Shown here: piece after piece, positions 8,338 to 16,904 of the stretch
Position numbering within the stretch: position 1 is the first letter of the stretch
Layout: each line of letters opens with the position of its first letter
NCBI GenBank assembly: GCA_934447715.1
Contig: CAKSER010000007.1
Span: forward strand, 12,856-76,855
Source of the DNA: an uncultured Eubacteriales bacterium
GTDB taxonomy: Bacteria > Bacillota > Clostridia > Oscillospirales > CAG-272
Length of the DNA stretch: 64,000 nt
Reading direction: 5' to 3'
The notes under the pieces: model-generated
What the model saw: the letters and a program-made list of their open reading frames with translations, nothing else
Databases searched by the model: none
What the model was told of the DNA's origin: nothing
Translations under genes and position numbers: made by a program

Positions 8338-8535
8338 GGGGGGGCAGAACTGGGGGCAGAACCGGGCGCTGAGTCAAGCGGACTGAGCCGGGGCGCTGAA
8401 CCAAGGGGTGCCGAGCCGGAGGGACCGAGACAAGGGGAGAACCGAGGGGAGAACCAAAGGGGCAAACCGAAGGTATGAACCGAGGACAGAACCAAGGCAT
8501 CGGGACACCGGAGGCAACGCGCCAAGTCACCGAGT
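8338..8535 (+). repeat. T-poor degenerate short repeat with G-quadruplex motif
   Basis: Starting 16 bases after the rpoA stop, about 195 bases consist of imperfect 11-14 base units of the type GAACCRAGGGG. Examples are GGGGGCAGAAC, AAGGGGAGAAC, CGAGGGGAGAAC and CGAGGACAGAAC. The strand is almost free of T. At 8338-8366 three G-runs (7, 5 and 3 long) separated by identical 7-base CAGAACY loops fit a canonical G-quadruplex, since the first run can be split. A 68-residue reading frame here has no family character and is not called. Confidence 0.75.
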
Positions 8536-8633
8536 ATGCCCAAAAAACCGAAAATCCGGAAATGAGGTAAAAGCTAAAAGAAACGGAGCAAGAGGCTCCA
8601 GTTACGAGAAATAAAACAGGAGGTATTACGGAA

Positions 8634-9074
8634 ATGCCAGGCACAAGAAAACTCGGCAGAACAACCGACCACCGTATGGCAATGCTTCGCGGAATGGTTA
8701 CTCTGCTGCTTGAAACAGGCAAGGTAGATACTACACTTACCAGAGCAAAGGAGATAAGATGTCTCGCCGATAAGATGATTACTCTCGGTAAGAAGAATAC
8801 ACTTGCAGCACGCCGTCAGGCACTCGCTTTCATTACGAAGGAAGATGTTGTAAAGAAGCTGTTTGACCAGATCGCACCTGCAAACGAAGGAAGAAACGGC
8901 GGTTACACAGCAATCTATAAGCTCGGACCTCGCAGAGGCGACGGAGCAGAGATGGCAAGAATAGTCGTTCTGAGCGAAGCTGAAAGAATTGCTGAAGAGA
9001 AGAAGGCACAGGATAAGAAGAAGTCTTCCGCTAAGGCAAAGAAGGCAGAAGAAGCAGCAAAGGACGCTGAATAA
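8634..9074 (+). CDS. rplQ: 50S ribosomal protein L17
   Basis: Large-subunit protein near the tunnel exit. The core (MPGTRKLGRTTDHRMAMLR, GGYTAIYKLGPRRGDGAEM) is standard. The 146 residues exceed the roughly 115-130 usual for the family because of a Lys/Ala/Glu-rich tail after residue 120. AGGAGG precedes the ATG at 8634. It is the last gene of the alpha operon, followed by a strong terminator. Confidence 0.96.
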   Translation: MPGTRKLGRTTDHRMAMLRGMVTLLLETGKVDTTLTRAKEIRCLADKMITLGKKNTLAARRQALAFITKEDVVKKLFDQIAPANEGRNGGYTAIYKLGPRRGDGAEMARIVVLSEAERIAEEKKAQDKKKSSAKAKKAEEAAKDAE

Positions 9075-9108
9075 TTCTGCTTAAGCTTTTATAACTCTTA
9101 TAAAAAAC

Positions 9109-9151
9109 GGATCTCCGGAAGAGTACTCGCTCGGTCGGAGGTCCTTTTTTT
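9109..9151 (+). terminator. Terminator of the ribosomal protein operon
   Basis: GGATCTCCG (9109-9117) pairs with CGGAGGTCC (9136-9144), nine pairs with one G-T, followed directly by seven Ts. It lies 35 bases after rplQ. Confidence 0.9.
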
Positions 9152-9274
9152 GCCTTTTTATACTCTTTTTGCACTTTTTGCATATTTATTCGATACCAGC
9201 AGCTTTTCTGCTGGATTTCCCGTACCTTCGATTTAAAATCCTTCTTTTCTAATCCCCCTTTTAAAAGTAAAAGC

Positions 9275-9303
9275 TTGAAAAAGAGCCGGGAAAATGGTAC
9301 AAT
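9275..9303 (+). promoter_or_regulatory. Promoter for the gene at 9336
   Basis: TTGAAA, 17-base spacer, TACAAT, with TGG just before the -10. It lies 33 bases upstream of the ATG at 9336. Confidence 0.8.
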
Positions 9304-9335
9304 AGCTCAAAACAAAAGAATTCGGAGAAGCATTT

Positions 9336-10322
9336 ATGAAAAAGGTCATAAAAATTCTGCTGATTGTGATAATCAGCCTTGCGGCGCTTGTCGCACTAAT
9401 AATCGGAGGCTATAACGCCTATCTGCGGATCGCGTTTAGGGATTTTTACTCTGCAGCCGAAGCACACGGAAGCGTCCCGGGGATTGCCGACGGATTTATA
9501 CACCAGGGAATATCCTATCTTCCTGACAGCGAGGAATTCATTGCCTGCGGATATATGAATGACGGCTCTGCTTCGAGAATATACATTTTTAATGAGTCCG
9601 GCGAAAGGTATGTAACCCTGAACGGCGAAGACGGCAAGCCGACCGATACCCATACCGGAGGACTCAGCTACTGGGCCGGATTTGTGTTCCTGACCGACGG
9701 CGACCGGATCCTTGTTTATGATCTGAGCAGTATTCAGTCAAAATCGAAGGAAAGCGGCTCTGTTACACCGATTGCGGCGTTCGATGTCAATCTTAAGGCG
9801 TCATTTTGCTATGTCGAGGGAAATGATCTGTATGTTGGCGAATTTTACAGAGAGCAGAATTATAAAACCGATTCCTCTCACCATCTGACAACACCGTCCG
9901 GAGATAAGCACCATGCGCTCATGGTTACATTCGACCTGGAGAGTATGATCGTGGACGGCTTTACCGAGATTGTCCCGAAGGCAGCGTACTCAATTCCGGA
10001 TCTTGCGCAGGGCGTCTGTATAACCGATTCCGGCAGGATCTGCATTTCGACCTCATATGCGGTCGCTCCGTCGCACATTCTTGTCTACAGCGCAGTGACA
10101 GAGGACGAGCAGAAGGACACATTCGAATTCGCCGGCAAATTGCTTCCGCTTACCTATCTCGATTCGAAAAGACTTGAATCGGATATAAAATTCTTCCCGA
10201 TGTCGGAGGAGCTTGTAAATCTCGACGGAAGAGTTTATATAATGAACGAATCCGCCAGTGCAAAATATATCTTCGGAAAGCTTACCGGAGGAAATAAGCT
10301 GTATTCGATTAAAATAGACTGA
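9336..10322 (+). CDS. Membrane-anchored protein of unknown function, beta-propeller-like
   Basis: I do not recognise a named family. The 328 residues begin with one hydrophobic segment (about residues 4-26), which predicts a signal anchor with the rest outside the cell. The body is rich in beta-strand-like repeats with GxIYIFN, RILVYDL and RVYIMNE elements. This resembles the YncE or quinoprotein-type propellers, but no blade count can be fixed by eye. GGAG lies about 9 bases upstream of the ATG. It has its own promoter and is the only gene in its unit. Confidence 0.75.
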   Translation: MKKVIKILLIVIISLAALVALIIGGYNAYLRIAFRDFYSAAEAHGSVPGIADGFIHQGISYLPDSEEFIACGYMNDGSASRIYIFNESGERYVTLNGEDGKPTDTHTGGLSYWAGFVFLTDGDRILVYDLSSIQSKSKESGSVTPIAAFDVNLKASFCYVEGNDLYVGEFYREQNYKTDSSHHLTTPSGDKHHALMVTFDLESMIVDGFTEIVPKAAYSIPDLAQGVCITDSGRICISTSYAVAPSHILVYSAVTEDEQKDTFEFAGKLLPLTYLDSKRLESDIKFFPMSEELVNLDGRVYIMNESASAKYIFGKLTGGNKLYSIKID

Positions 10323-10350
10323 CAGTAAGCAAAAACATGCAATAAAACAA

Positions 10351-10409
10351 AAACCGCCCGAATGATACGCGGCATGCCGTAGAGCAGATTTGCGTAATCC
10401 GGGCGGTTT
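10351..10409. terminator. Bidirectional terminator-like hairpin
   Basis: AAACCGCCCG (10351-10360) and CGGGCGGTTT (10400-10409) form a perfect ten-base stem with a long loop. A-rich sequence on the left makes a T-run for the minus strand. It lies between convergent genes. Confidence 0.7.
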
Positions 10410-10417
10410 CCGATTGT

Positions 10418-10535
10418 TCTTTTGGTCGGTGGGAGCTTGCCGGTGAGCGCTTACCCGATGGGAGCCTGTCCCGGCAGCCTAACCGGATTTGAGTGTACCC
10501 GGCGAGAGCTTACCCCTCCGATAGAATCCTGATCC
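10418..10535 (-). repeat. Degenerate repeats after the ECF transporter stop
   Basis: On the minus strand, directly after the stop of the gene at 10542, units such as GGTAAGCTCTCGCCG, GGTAAGCGCTCACCG and GGCAAGCTCCCACCG recur. Two roughly 29-base blocks are clearly related. No coding potential was seen. Confidence 0.55.
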
Positions 10536-10541
10536 GGAAGC

Positions 10542-11072
10542 TTACGCGTCCAGCTTGGTCTTTCTCAAAGCCATTACAAGCGCCGGTACAAGAACGATCT
10601 GCAGGATGATTCCGGGGAGCGCTGTGACAAAATATGCGCTGAAGAAAACGCCGATCGAGTAGCTTTCAAGACGGCCGAGCGCAAGAAGTACGAGCTTCGA
10701 TGCTCCTCCTGCAAGCCTTCCGAGAAGCATTGCGCAGATAAGCGACAGATAGATAAATCCGGGCTTTCTCGGAAGCTTTGAGTTTATAAGTCCGGACGCA
10801 AGGCCGTAAACACAGAGCTCGGCTGCCATTGAGATTGCAATAATGATAGGCGGCATTCCGAGTGTCAGCGAGCGCAGCAGCGGAGCGATGATTCCGACAA
10901 GTGCGCCGTACGGAGCGCCGCAGATAAATCCGCACAGGAATACCGGCAGGTGCATGAGGCAGAGCGCGTTTCCGAGGAGCTGATTGTTGGCTGTAAGAAA
11001 CGGCAGAACATAGCAGAGTGCAAGGCAGACTGCGGATATTGCAATGTTTTTTGTTGTTTTTTTGTTTTTCAT
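10542..11072 (-). CDS. ECF transporter S component
   Basis: Predicted substrate-binding membrane subunit of an energy-coupling-factor vitamin transporter. The 176 residues form about six hydrophobic helices. Features are the N-terminal AISAVCLALCYVLPF, the GNALCLMHLPVFLCGFICG loop and the PYGALVGIIAPLLRS block seen in the ECF_trnsprt family. The general ATPase and T subunits are not in the window, so it would share a group II ECF module. AAGGAG precedes the start. The vitamin cannot be read from sequence. A promoter, folded leader and terminator precede it, which suggests ligand or attenuation control. Confidence 0.85.
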   Translation of the reverse strand: MKNKKTTKNIAISAVCLALCYVLPFLTANNQLLGNALCLMHLPVFLCGFICGAPYGALVGIIAPLLRSLTLGMPPIIIAISMAAELCVYGLASGLINSKLPRKPGFIYLSLICAMLLGRLAGGASKLVLLALGRLESYSIGVFFSAYFVTALPGIILQIVLVPALVMALRKTKLDA

Positions 11073-11159
11073 GATAAACTCCTTTTTTGATTTTTCAGAC
11101 TTTTTTGCTTTTTCGCTGCTCTTCTGTTTTGGCTGCCTTTTCAGCCGATAAAAAACAAA

Positions 11160-11197
11160 AAGGCACCGAAAGACAGACTTCAGTCTCTCGATACCTT
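11160..11197 (-). terminator. Terminator hairpin in the ECF gene leader
   Basis: On the minus strand a 15-pair stem (right arm AAGGTATCGAGAGAC, left arm GTCTTTCGGTGCCTT, some G-T pairs) is followed by TTTTTGTTTTTT. It lies 88-125 bases before the ECF gene start. It is either the end of the DUF3842 transcript or a regulated attenuator of the ECF gene. Confidence 0.85.
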
Positions 11198-11236
11198 CAA
11201 AAATATCGCAAATTCAAAAATTAAAAAATAACTGAT

Positions 11237-11307
11237 CCGGATTCGTCCGGGCAGGCTCTTGCCTGATCTACGATCGCTTCTGCGGCCATACTGCTTTATT
11301 TCAGCAG
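11237..11307 (-). ncRNA. Candidate structured leader of the ECF gene
   Basis: On the minus strand three short perfect hairpins follow the promoter in order: CTGCT/AGCAG, CAGGC-AAGA-GCCTG and CCGGA-CGAA-TCCGG. The last two are flanked by GATC on both sides, which could close a three-way junction. An A/T-rich linker then leads to the terminator stem. I could not match it to the TPP, FMN, THF, preQ1 or purine riboswitch patterns that I know. Confidence 0.5.
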
Positions 11308-11312
11308 AAAAC

Positions 11313-11341
11313 AGTTTATCATACGTTTATGCCGTTGTCAA
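11313..11341 (-). promoter_or_regulatory. Minus-strand promoter for the ECF leader
   Basis: Minus strand TTGACA, 17-base spacer, TAAACT. The -35 is in the last codons of the DUF3842 gene and the -10 begins directly after its stop codon. Confidence 0.65.
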
Positions 11342-11744
11342 GAGCTTTTTTTGCAACATAGTCCGCCGCCTCGGCGATAAGCTCGGAAACAGACAGTCCG
11401 GAAGTTCCGATGACGGTATGTCCGCATCGGTTCATCGGAATCAGAACCTTTTCCGCGCTGCTCTGACCGATTGCCGTCGCCATTTTCGGAGTGATTTCCC
11501 CAAGCAGCGAGTCGGCAATGACGATTCCGAGCGTTCCGACGATTATATCTGCGCTCCGGCATGCAACAACGACCGAATTTTCTCCGGTCGCGCCCTTTGT
11601 GGCACCGCCCTTCATCATGTTAAAGGTCGCTGTGCTGTTCGACCCGATTGCGATTATTTCGGCATCCGGCACCTTTGCTCTGATCGCTTCAATTATCTGC
11701 TTCCCGAGCCTTCCGCCCTGCCCGTCTATGACAACAATATTCAT
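11319..11744 (-). CDS. DUF3842 family protein
   Basis: A conserved clostridial protein of unknown function with 141 residues. The N-terminus MNIVVIDGQGGRLGKQI is a Rossmann-like nucleotide-binding start with a glycine-rich loop. It is followed by EIIAIGSNSTATFNMMKGG and LIPMNRCGHTVIG. The family assignment is from recall of the N-terminal pattern; the function is not known to me. It lies 75 bases downstream of the PPIase gene on the same strand and may share its transcript. Confidence 0.8.
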   Translation of the reverse strand: MNIVVIDGQGGRLGKQIIEAIRAKVPDAEIIAIGSNSTATFNMMKGGATKGATGENSVVVACRSADIIVGTLGIVIADSLLGEITPKMATAIGQSSAEKVLIPMNRCGHTVIGTSGLSVSELIAEAADYVAKKALDNGINV

Positions 11745-11819
11745 TGATTTTTCCGCCTTTGTGTAGCCTGTGTTTTCTCTTATTTTGCCCTGTTTTCCGG
11801 TTTGTACGGCTTTATCTGA

Positions 11820-13295
11820 TTATTTTACGATATCAAGATCGTTTTCGTTTACGGTTGCTGAATACAGCGTCAGAATTCCGCTTTCCTTCGATGAGGCGTC
11901 CTCGTCTCTAAGAATTTTAAGGACTCTTGCCCTGTATGTCGGCATGCCCTCGCCCTCATAAAGAACAAGGTGCCAGCCGTAATCCGCCTTGACGATCCCA
12001 ATGTCGCCTGCCTTTCTTACTTCATCAAAGCACCAGGCATCAAGCTCGTCGGGCATCTCTCCCTTGATCAGATTTTCGACCGAGCCGCCCGAAAACGCGG
12101 TGTCGTTGTCGTTTGAGTATGCAAGAGCGAGCATGTCAAACGATTCTCCGTTTTCATATCTGATCCGCAGCTCCTCTAGAAGCGCGTTGATCTGCGAATC
12201 GCTGAGCCCCGTGTACTGCTCCATTAGGAGGATGTATTTTATATTTGCCGTCGGGCTTTCGTCCTTTTCCGGCAGCCCTGTTAAAAAGTATACGTTAAAG
12301 CAGGAATTTTTCTCGTCCTCGCAGACAAATGTCTCTCCGATTGTCCTTCCCGAGGCAAACGCCCAGTCGGAAAAGCCGTTGTCGGAATCCGAATGGCGGT
12401 AACCGGTCATTTTCTTGACCGCCTTTTCGGTGTCCGGAAGAACTCCTTCGATAATTGTCGAATTGTAGGCGGTCACCCACTTGATAAAATCGTCCTCGCT
12501 TTTTACAGCCGCAAGATCCGAGGCGTTCAGCCTTGCATTGTCCTTGTCCGGATAGTGATAAATCGTCTCCAGATTTTCCGATTTGTTGTCGGATTCTTCC
12601 TTGTCCTCATCCGTTTTGTACTTTACACTGAAGAATCTGAAGGAGACCGTCTCATATGAGGATCTGTTCTTTCTGTATTCCGCGTCGAGCTCCTCATCGG
12701 TCATCGAAAGGCTCTGAGCCACCGTTGCTTTGTACTTCTGCGCAAGAGTGGAATATTTGTAGGCGCGGAGCAGATCGTCGCGGTTGATTCCGACGCCGAA
12801 ATCTGCCTCGTTTAAAAGCGAAACCTTTTCCTCTACCGCCTTAAGCTCGCTTTCGGTAAGAGCAAAATCCGCTGCGTTTGCCGCCGAGACAAAGGATGCA
12901 TATTCCTTTGCGGTCGATTTTGCAATCGAAAGGAAATAGTCCCTCCAGGACCTGCCGTCTGTGGAATATATCTGATTTTCAAGCGGCTGCCCGACAACAA
13001 AGCCGCAGTTCGGGAAGGTGGAAGCCACATAGTCGTTTATGTATTCGTACATATATATCTGCAGCATTGCGCAGTCGATCTTGGTGGTGTCTGTCGAAAC
13101 GGCGCAGGTTCTTCTGAGCAGATATCCGCTTTTTTCGGTTTTATCCGAGATGAATTTTATGCCGACAATAACCAAAACGATCAAAATTACGGCAGCGACA
13201 GTTATGATTACCGCTTTTACGGTCTGTGCCTTCTTCCGCTTTTTTCTTCTTTCGGCACGCTCCTTGATTTTTTCCTGCGTAGACCTGTTTTTCAT
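11820..13295 (-). CDS. Membrane-anchored foldase, PpiC-type peptidylprolyl isomerase
   Basis: Predicted extracytoplasmic folding factor of the SurA/PrsA group. It has 491 residues: a very basic cytoplasmic start (residues 1-27), one membrane segment (about 28-50), a helical SurA-N-like region, and a C-terminal parvulin domain. The parvulin blocks are IKYILLMEQY, SFDMLALAYSND, SGGSVENLIKGEMPDEL and ADYGWHLVLYEGEG. No lipobox Cys follows the membrane segment, so it is a signal anchor rather than a lipoprotein, unlike Bacillus PrsA. It lies downstream of pheT. Confidence 0.85.
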   Translation of the reverse strand: MKNRSTQEKIKERAERRKKRKKAQTVKAVIITVAAVILIVLVIVGIKFISDKTEKSGYLLRRTCAVSTDTTKIDCAMLQIYMYEYINDYVASTFPNCGFVVGQPLENQIYSTDGRSWRDYFLSIAKSTAKEYASFVSAANAADFALTESELKAVEEKVSLLNEADFGVGINRDDLLRAYKYSTLAQKYKATVAQSLSMTDEELDAEYRKNRSSYETVSFRFFSVKYKTDEDKEESDNKSENLETIYHYPDKDNARLNASDLAAVKSEDDFIKWVTAYNSTIIEGVLPDTEKAVKKMTGYRHSDSDNGFSDWAFASGRTIGETFVCEDEKNSCFNVYFLTGLPEKDESPTANIKYILLMEQYTGLSDSQINALLEELRIRYENGESFDMLALAYSNDNDTAFSGGSVENLIKGEMPDELDAWCFDEVRKAGDIGIVKADYGWHLVLYEGEGMPTYRARVLKILRDEDASSKESGILTLYSATVNENDLDIVK

Positions 13296-13340
13296 AATAA
13301 CCGTCCTTTAAAAATAACAGTTTAAAGCTGCCCTTTTAAA

Positions 13341-13372
13341 CAGAATGCCGATTACTTAAAACCGGCATTCTG
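13341..13372. terminator. Hairpin between pheT and the PPIase gene
   Basis: A perfect ten-base stem, CAGAATGCCG with CGGCATTCTG. The longer T-run is on the plus side, although both flanking genes are on the minus strand, so its effect on pheT read-through may be partial. Confidence 0.6.
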
Positions 13373-13400
13373 AATTTTTTTGCTCTTTTTTTGTCTGAAT

Positions 13401-15806
13401 TTATCTGATGTTGATATCCAGCCTGTTTTTGAGGCTTGCAAGAACCTTGCTTATAAGCTTGTCAAGCTCCTCCGGCTTAAATCCGCTTTCGGAATTCGGA
13501 TCCTTTTCGAAGGTAAGCTTGAACGCCATGCTCTTCTTTCCGCTTCCGACGGCGTCGCTGCGGTAGACATCAAACAGTCTGACGTTTTTAATCTGCTTGC
13601 ATGCACTTAAAATGACATTCTCAATCTCTGCACAGGTCATCTCCTCGCTTGTGATGAGCGCAAGGTCTCTCTGCGCATCCGGGAACTTCGAGATCGGCTT
13701 GAACTTGTCATAGCCGTGGAAGTGTGCCTTAAGCTTCTCATAGTCGATTTCGACGATGAATGCCGGCTTTTCGATCTCGAAATTGTCAAGCGCTCCGTAG
13801 GAGAGCTTTCCTACAACTCCGATCTCCTCTCCGTTACAGAGGATCGCAGCGGTGATTCCGGGGTGCAGATAGCTTCTTTCGGTTCTCTCGTATGTAAATT
13901 CGAGAGAGAATGTCTCTGCGATCGCTTCTGCTGCGCCCTTTGCGGTAAAGAAGCTTTCCTCGTTTCCGAAAAGACCGAGGCAAAGGCTCGCTCTTTCGTC
14001 CGGATAGTCCTCGATCGGAAGTGTTTTCGGGATGAACACGCTTGCAAGCTCGTAGATTCTTCCCTCGTAGTTGCCCTTTTTGAGGTTCGAGGAAATGATC
14101 TTTGCAATCGATGGAACAAGCGTCGTGCGCATAATCGAATAGTTTTCGCTGATCGGGTTTTCGATTCTGATATATCTTCTTTCCTTTGCGTCCTGCTCAA
14201 GTTCAAGCGCATTGAGCTCTGCCTCCGAGTAGAAGGAGTAGTTGATCGTTTCAAAGAAGCCCTGGGCAGAAAGCGCCTGCTTGAGCCTTAACTGATTCTT
14301 CTGATCCTGGTTCAGTCCGCCGTTTGTGACAGACGCCTTTGTAAGGAAGGTCGGGATGATGTGGTCATAGCCGTATGAGCGGATGACCTCCTCGGCAAGG
14401 TCCGGGTAGTCCTCGACATCCTGTCTGTAGGGAGGAGCGACTGCGGTGATGCTGTCGTTTTCCACAGTGACATCAAAGTTCAGTCTTCTTAAAATATCTG
14501 TAATAGTGTCGTCCTGAACGGTGATTCCGAGAACGGCATTGATTTTTTTGAAGGTTGTCTTAATCGGTTTGTTTTCGGGCTCTGTCTTTGCGTCCCTATC
14601 AATACCGGTTTTTGTAACCGTTCCGCAGCCGAGCTCCTGAACAAGATGCAGGGCTCTGTTCATTGCGATGCCAGTTGTATATGTGTCGATTCCCTTTTCG
14701 TATGCACGGGAGGAATCCGAGGACTGACCGAGAGCTCTGGAGGTCGTTCTGATATTGCCCTTCATGAACTTTGCGGATTCAAACAGAACCTCGCTTGTGC
14801 TGTCCTTGATCTCGCTGTCAAGGCCGCCCATGATTCCGGCAAGCGCTGCCGGCTTCTTTGCGTCGCAGATCAGGAGATTGTCGCTTGTAAGAGAGAATTC
14901 CTTTCCGTCAAGGGTGGTGATCTTCTCCTTGTCCTCGGCTCTGCGGACAACGATGCTTTCTCCTTCGAGTGTCGAAAGGTCGAATGCATGCATCGGCTGA
15001 CCGATCTCGAGACGGATGAAGTTTGTAATGTCTACTATGTTGTTTATCGAGTTTACACCGCAGAGGGCGAGTCTTTTTCTCATCCAGAGCGGAGATTCTG
15101 CGACTTTGACATCCTTTACATAATGCGCGATATATCTCGGGCAGAGCTCCGGAGCCTTTACCGTAACAGAGATGCCGTCCTTGCCGTCAGCCTCTGCTTT
15201 AAAGCTGAGATCCGGTTCCTTCAGCGGTCTTTTAAGGATAGCGGCAACCTCTCTTGACATGCCGAGAATGCTCTGGCAGTCCGGACGGTTTGCGGTAAGA
15301 CCGATGTCGAATATCCAGTCGTCGATTCCGACAACCGGCTTGATATCCTCTCCCGGAACGGTTGTGTCAGGCAGAATCAGGATTCCGTATACTCCTGCGC
15401 CGGGGTAGAAATTGTCGTCAATTCCAAGCTCTTGACCGGAGCAGAACATTCCGTTCGACTCTACTCCTCTTAACTTGCTCTTTTTGATTGTGATATCTCC
15501 GCACAGATGCGCTCCGTCAAGCGCAACCGGGACATGAGCTCCGACAAAGATGTTCTTTGCGGCGGTGACGATCTGAAGCTCCTTTCCGAACTCTCCGCAG
15601 TCCACCTTGCAGACCATGAGATTATCGGCATTTTCGTGCTTTGTCATTTCGGTAATTACACCGACGACGGTATTTGAAACGTCCTTTCCGACCTGTTCCT
15701 TTGCCTCAACCTCGAAGCCGCAGGAAAAGAGCTTTGCTTCAAGCTCCTCCGGGGTAATTCCGGTAAGATCGACATAGTCGTTAAGCCATGAAAGCGGTAA
15801 CAGCAT
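13401..15806 (-). CDS. pheT: Phenylalanyl-tRNA synthetase beta subunit
   Basis: Beta subunit of the (alpha-beta)2 enzyme that charges tRNA-Phe. The 801 residues match the full-length bacterial form. They contain an N-terminal EMAP-type tRNA-binding domain (about 40-150, VDCGEFGKELQIVTAAKN), the B3/B4 editing domain (middle, VDITNFIRLEIGQPMHAFD), the B5 domain and a C-terminal ferredoxin-like anticodon-binding domain (FPDAQRDLALI). It begins 17 bases after pheS on the same transcript. Confidence 0.96.
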   Translation of the reverse strand: MLLPLSWLNDYVDLTGITPEELEAKLFSCGFEVEAKEQVGKDVSNTVVGVITEMTKHENADNLMVCKVDCGEFGKELQIVTAAKNIFVGAHVPVALDGAHLCGDITIKKSKLRGVESNGMFCSGQELGIDDNFYPGAGVYGILILPDTTVPGEDIKPVVGIDDWIFDIGLTANRPDCQSILGMSREVAAILKRPLKEPDLSFKAEADGKDGISVTVKAPELCPRYIAHYVKDVKVAESPLWMRKRLALCGVNSINNIVDITNFIRLEIGQPMHAFDLSTLEGESIVVRRAEDKEKITTLDGKEFSLTSDNLLICDAKKPAALAGIMGGLDSEIKDSTSEVLFESAKFMKGNIRTTSRALGQSSDSSRAYEKGIDTYTTGIAMNRALHLVQELGCGTVTKTGIDRDAKTEPENKPIKTTFKKINAVLGITVQDDTITDILRRLNFDVTVENDSITAVAPPYRQDVEDYPDLAEEVIRSYGYDHIIPTFLTKASVTNGGLNQDQKNQLRLKQALSAQGFFETINYSFYSEAELNALELEQDAKERRYIRIENPISENYSIMRTTLVPSIAKIISSNLKKGNYEGRIYELASVFIPKTLPIEDYPDERASLCLGLFGNEESFFTAKGAAEAIAETFSLEFTYERTERSYLHPGITAAILCNGEEIGVVGKLSYGALDNFEIEKPAFIVEIDYEKLKAHFHGYDKFKPISKFPDAQRDLALITSEEMTCAEIENVILSACKQIKNVRLFDVYRSDAVGSGKKSMAFKLTFEKDPNSESGFKPEELDKLISKVLASLKNRLDINIR

Positions 15807-15823
15807 TGCTTTTTTCCTCCTTC

Positions 15824-16846
15824 TTACGAGAACTGGCGCAGCGTGCGCAGATCGTTGTCAAACAGTATCTTGATGTTGTTGATTCCGTATTTAAGCATTG
15901 TAATTCTTTCGATTCCGATACCGAATGCAAAGCCGGTGTACTCATCGGGATCGATATTGCAGTTTTCAAGCACTCTGCGGTTGACCACTCCGGCTCCGAG
16001 AATTTCGATCCAGCCGGTGCCCTTGCATAAGGAGCAGCCCTTTCCGTGGCACTCGCAGCAGGAGACGTCGACCTCGACGCTCGGCTCTGTAAACGGGAAG
16101 TATGACGGGCGGAATCTGGTTCTCACATCGTCCGAGAACATCGATTTTGCAAGCATGTCGAGCATTCCCTGAAGATCGCATAGGGTAAGACCGCGGTCAA
16201 CGACAAGACCCTCCATCTGGTGGAACATCGGCGTGTGTGTTGCGTCGTCGTCGGAGCGGAAAACGCGTCCGGGCGACAGAATCTTGATCGGAGGTCTTTT
16301 TTCCTCCATTACATGAATCTGTCCTGCCGAGGTCTGTGTCCTTAAAAGCAGCTTTTCTGTTATATAAAATGTGTCCTGTCTGTCTCTTGCCGGATGATCC
16401 TCCGGGGTGTTGAGGGCGGTAAAGTTGTAATATTCGGATTCGATTTCTCTGCCCTCATATATTTCAAAGCCCATTCCGCTGAAAATGTCGATAAGCTGGT
16501 TGCGCACAACCGTTACCGGATGCATTGCGCCGACCTCGCGCTTGATCCCGGGCATGGAAATATCGACTCTTTCGCTTGAGTTCTTTGCCTCGAGCTCCTT
16601 CTGCTTTACGGTGCTTTCCGCACTGTCAAACGCCTTTTCGAGCCACGCCTTAAAAAGGTTGATTGTTTTTCCGAGCGCCGGTCTTTCCTCCTTTGTAGCA
16701 TTGCGAAGTCCGCTCATCAGCGACGCGATGTAGCCGGTCTTGCCGTTGAGGTAGGCCATGCGAAGCTCATAGAGCTTTTTGCTGTCGTCAACGGTGCTTA
16801 TTTCGTTTGCGACCTGCTCCTTGACTTTGTCAAATTCCTTTTCCAT
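15824..16846 (-). CDS. pheS: Phenylalanyl-tRNA synthetase alpha subunit
   Basis: Catalytic alpha subunit, 340 residues. An N-terminal coiled coil precedes the class II core with motif 2 region HMEEKRPPIKILSPGRVFRSD, the FTEPSVEVDVSC block with four nearby Cys residues (a probable zinc site) and motif 3 GFAFGIGIERI. GGAGAGA precedes the ATG. The leader from the predicted promoter to the ATG is only about 50 bases, with no room for a T-box. Confidence 0.96.
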   Translation of the reverse strand: MEKEFDKVKEQVANEISTVDDSKKLYELRMAYLNGKTGYIASLMSGLRNATKEERPALGKTINLFKAWLEKAFDSAESTVKQKELEAKNSSERVDISMPGIKREVGAMHPVTVVRNQLIDIFSGMGFEIYEGREIESEYYNFTALNTPEDHPARDRQDTFYITEKLLLRTQTSAGQIHVMEEKRPPIKILSPGRVFRSDDDATHTPMFHQMEGLVVDRGLTLCDLQGMLDMLAKSMFSDDVRTRFRPSYFPFTEPSVEVDVSCCECHGKGCSLCKGTGWIEILGAGVVNRRVLENCNIDPDEYTGFAFGIGIERITMLKYGINNIKILFDNDLRTLRQFS

Positions 16847-16904
16847 TGCTATCTCTCCGTTGTAGGTTTATATTCCTGTTATAATATCATATACTTATTA
16901 TATT

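Noticed and set aside
8408..8614. A 68-residue Arg/Gly-rich reading frame between rpoA and rplQ
   Set aside because: It runs through the degenerate repeat, has no ribosome-binding site and no family character; its composition is explained by the T-poor repeat.
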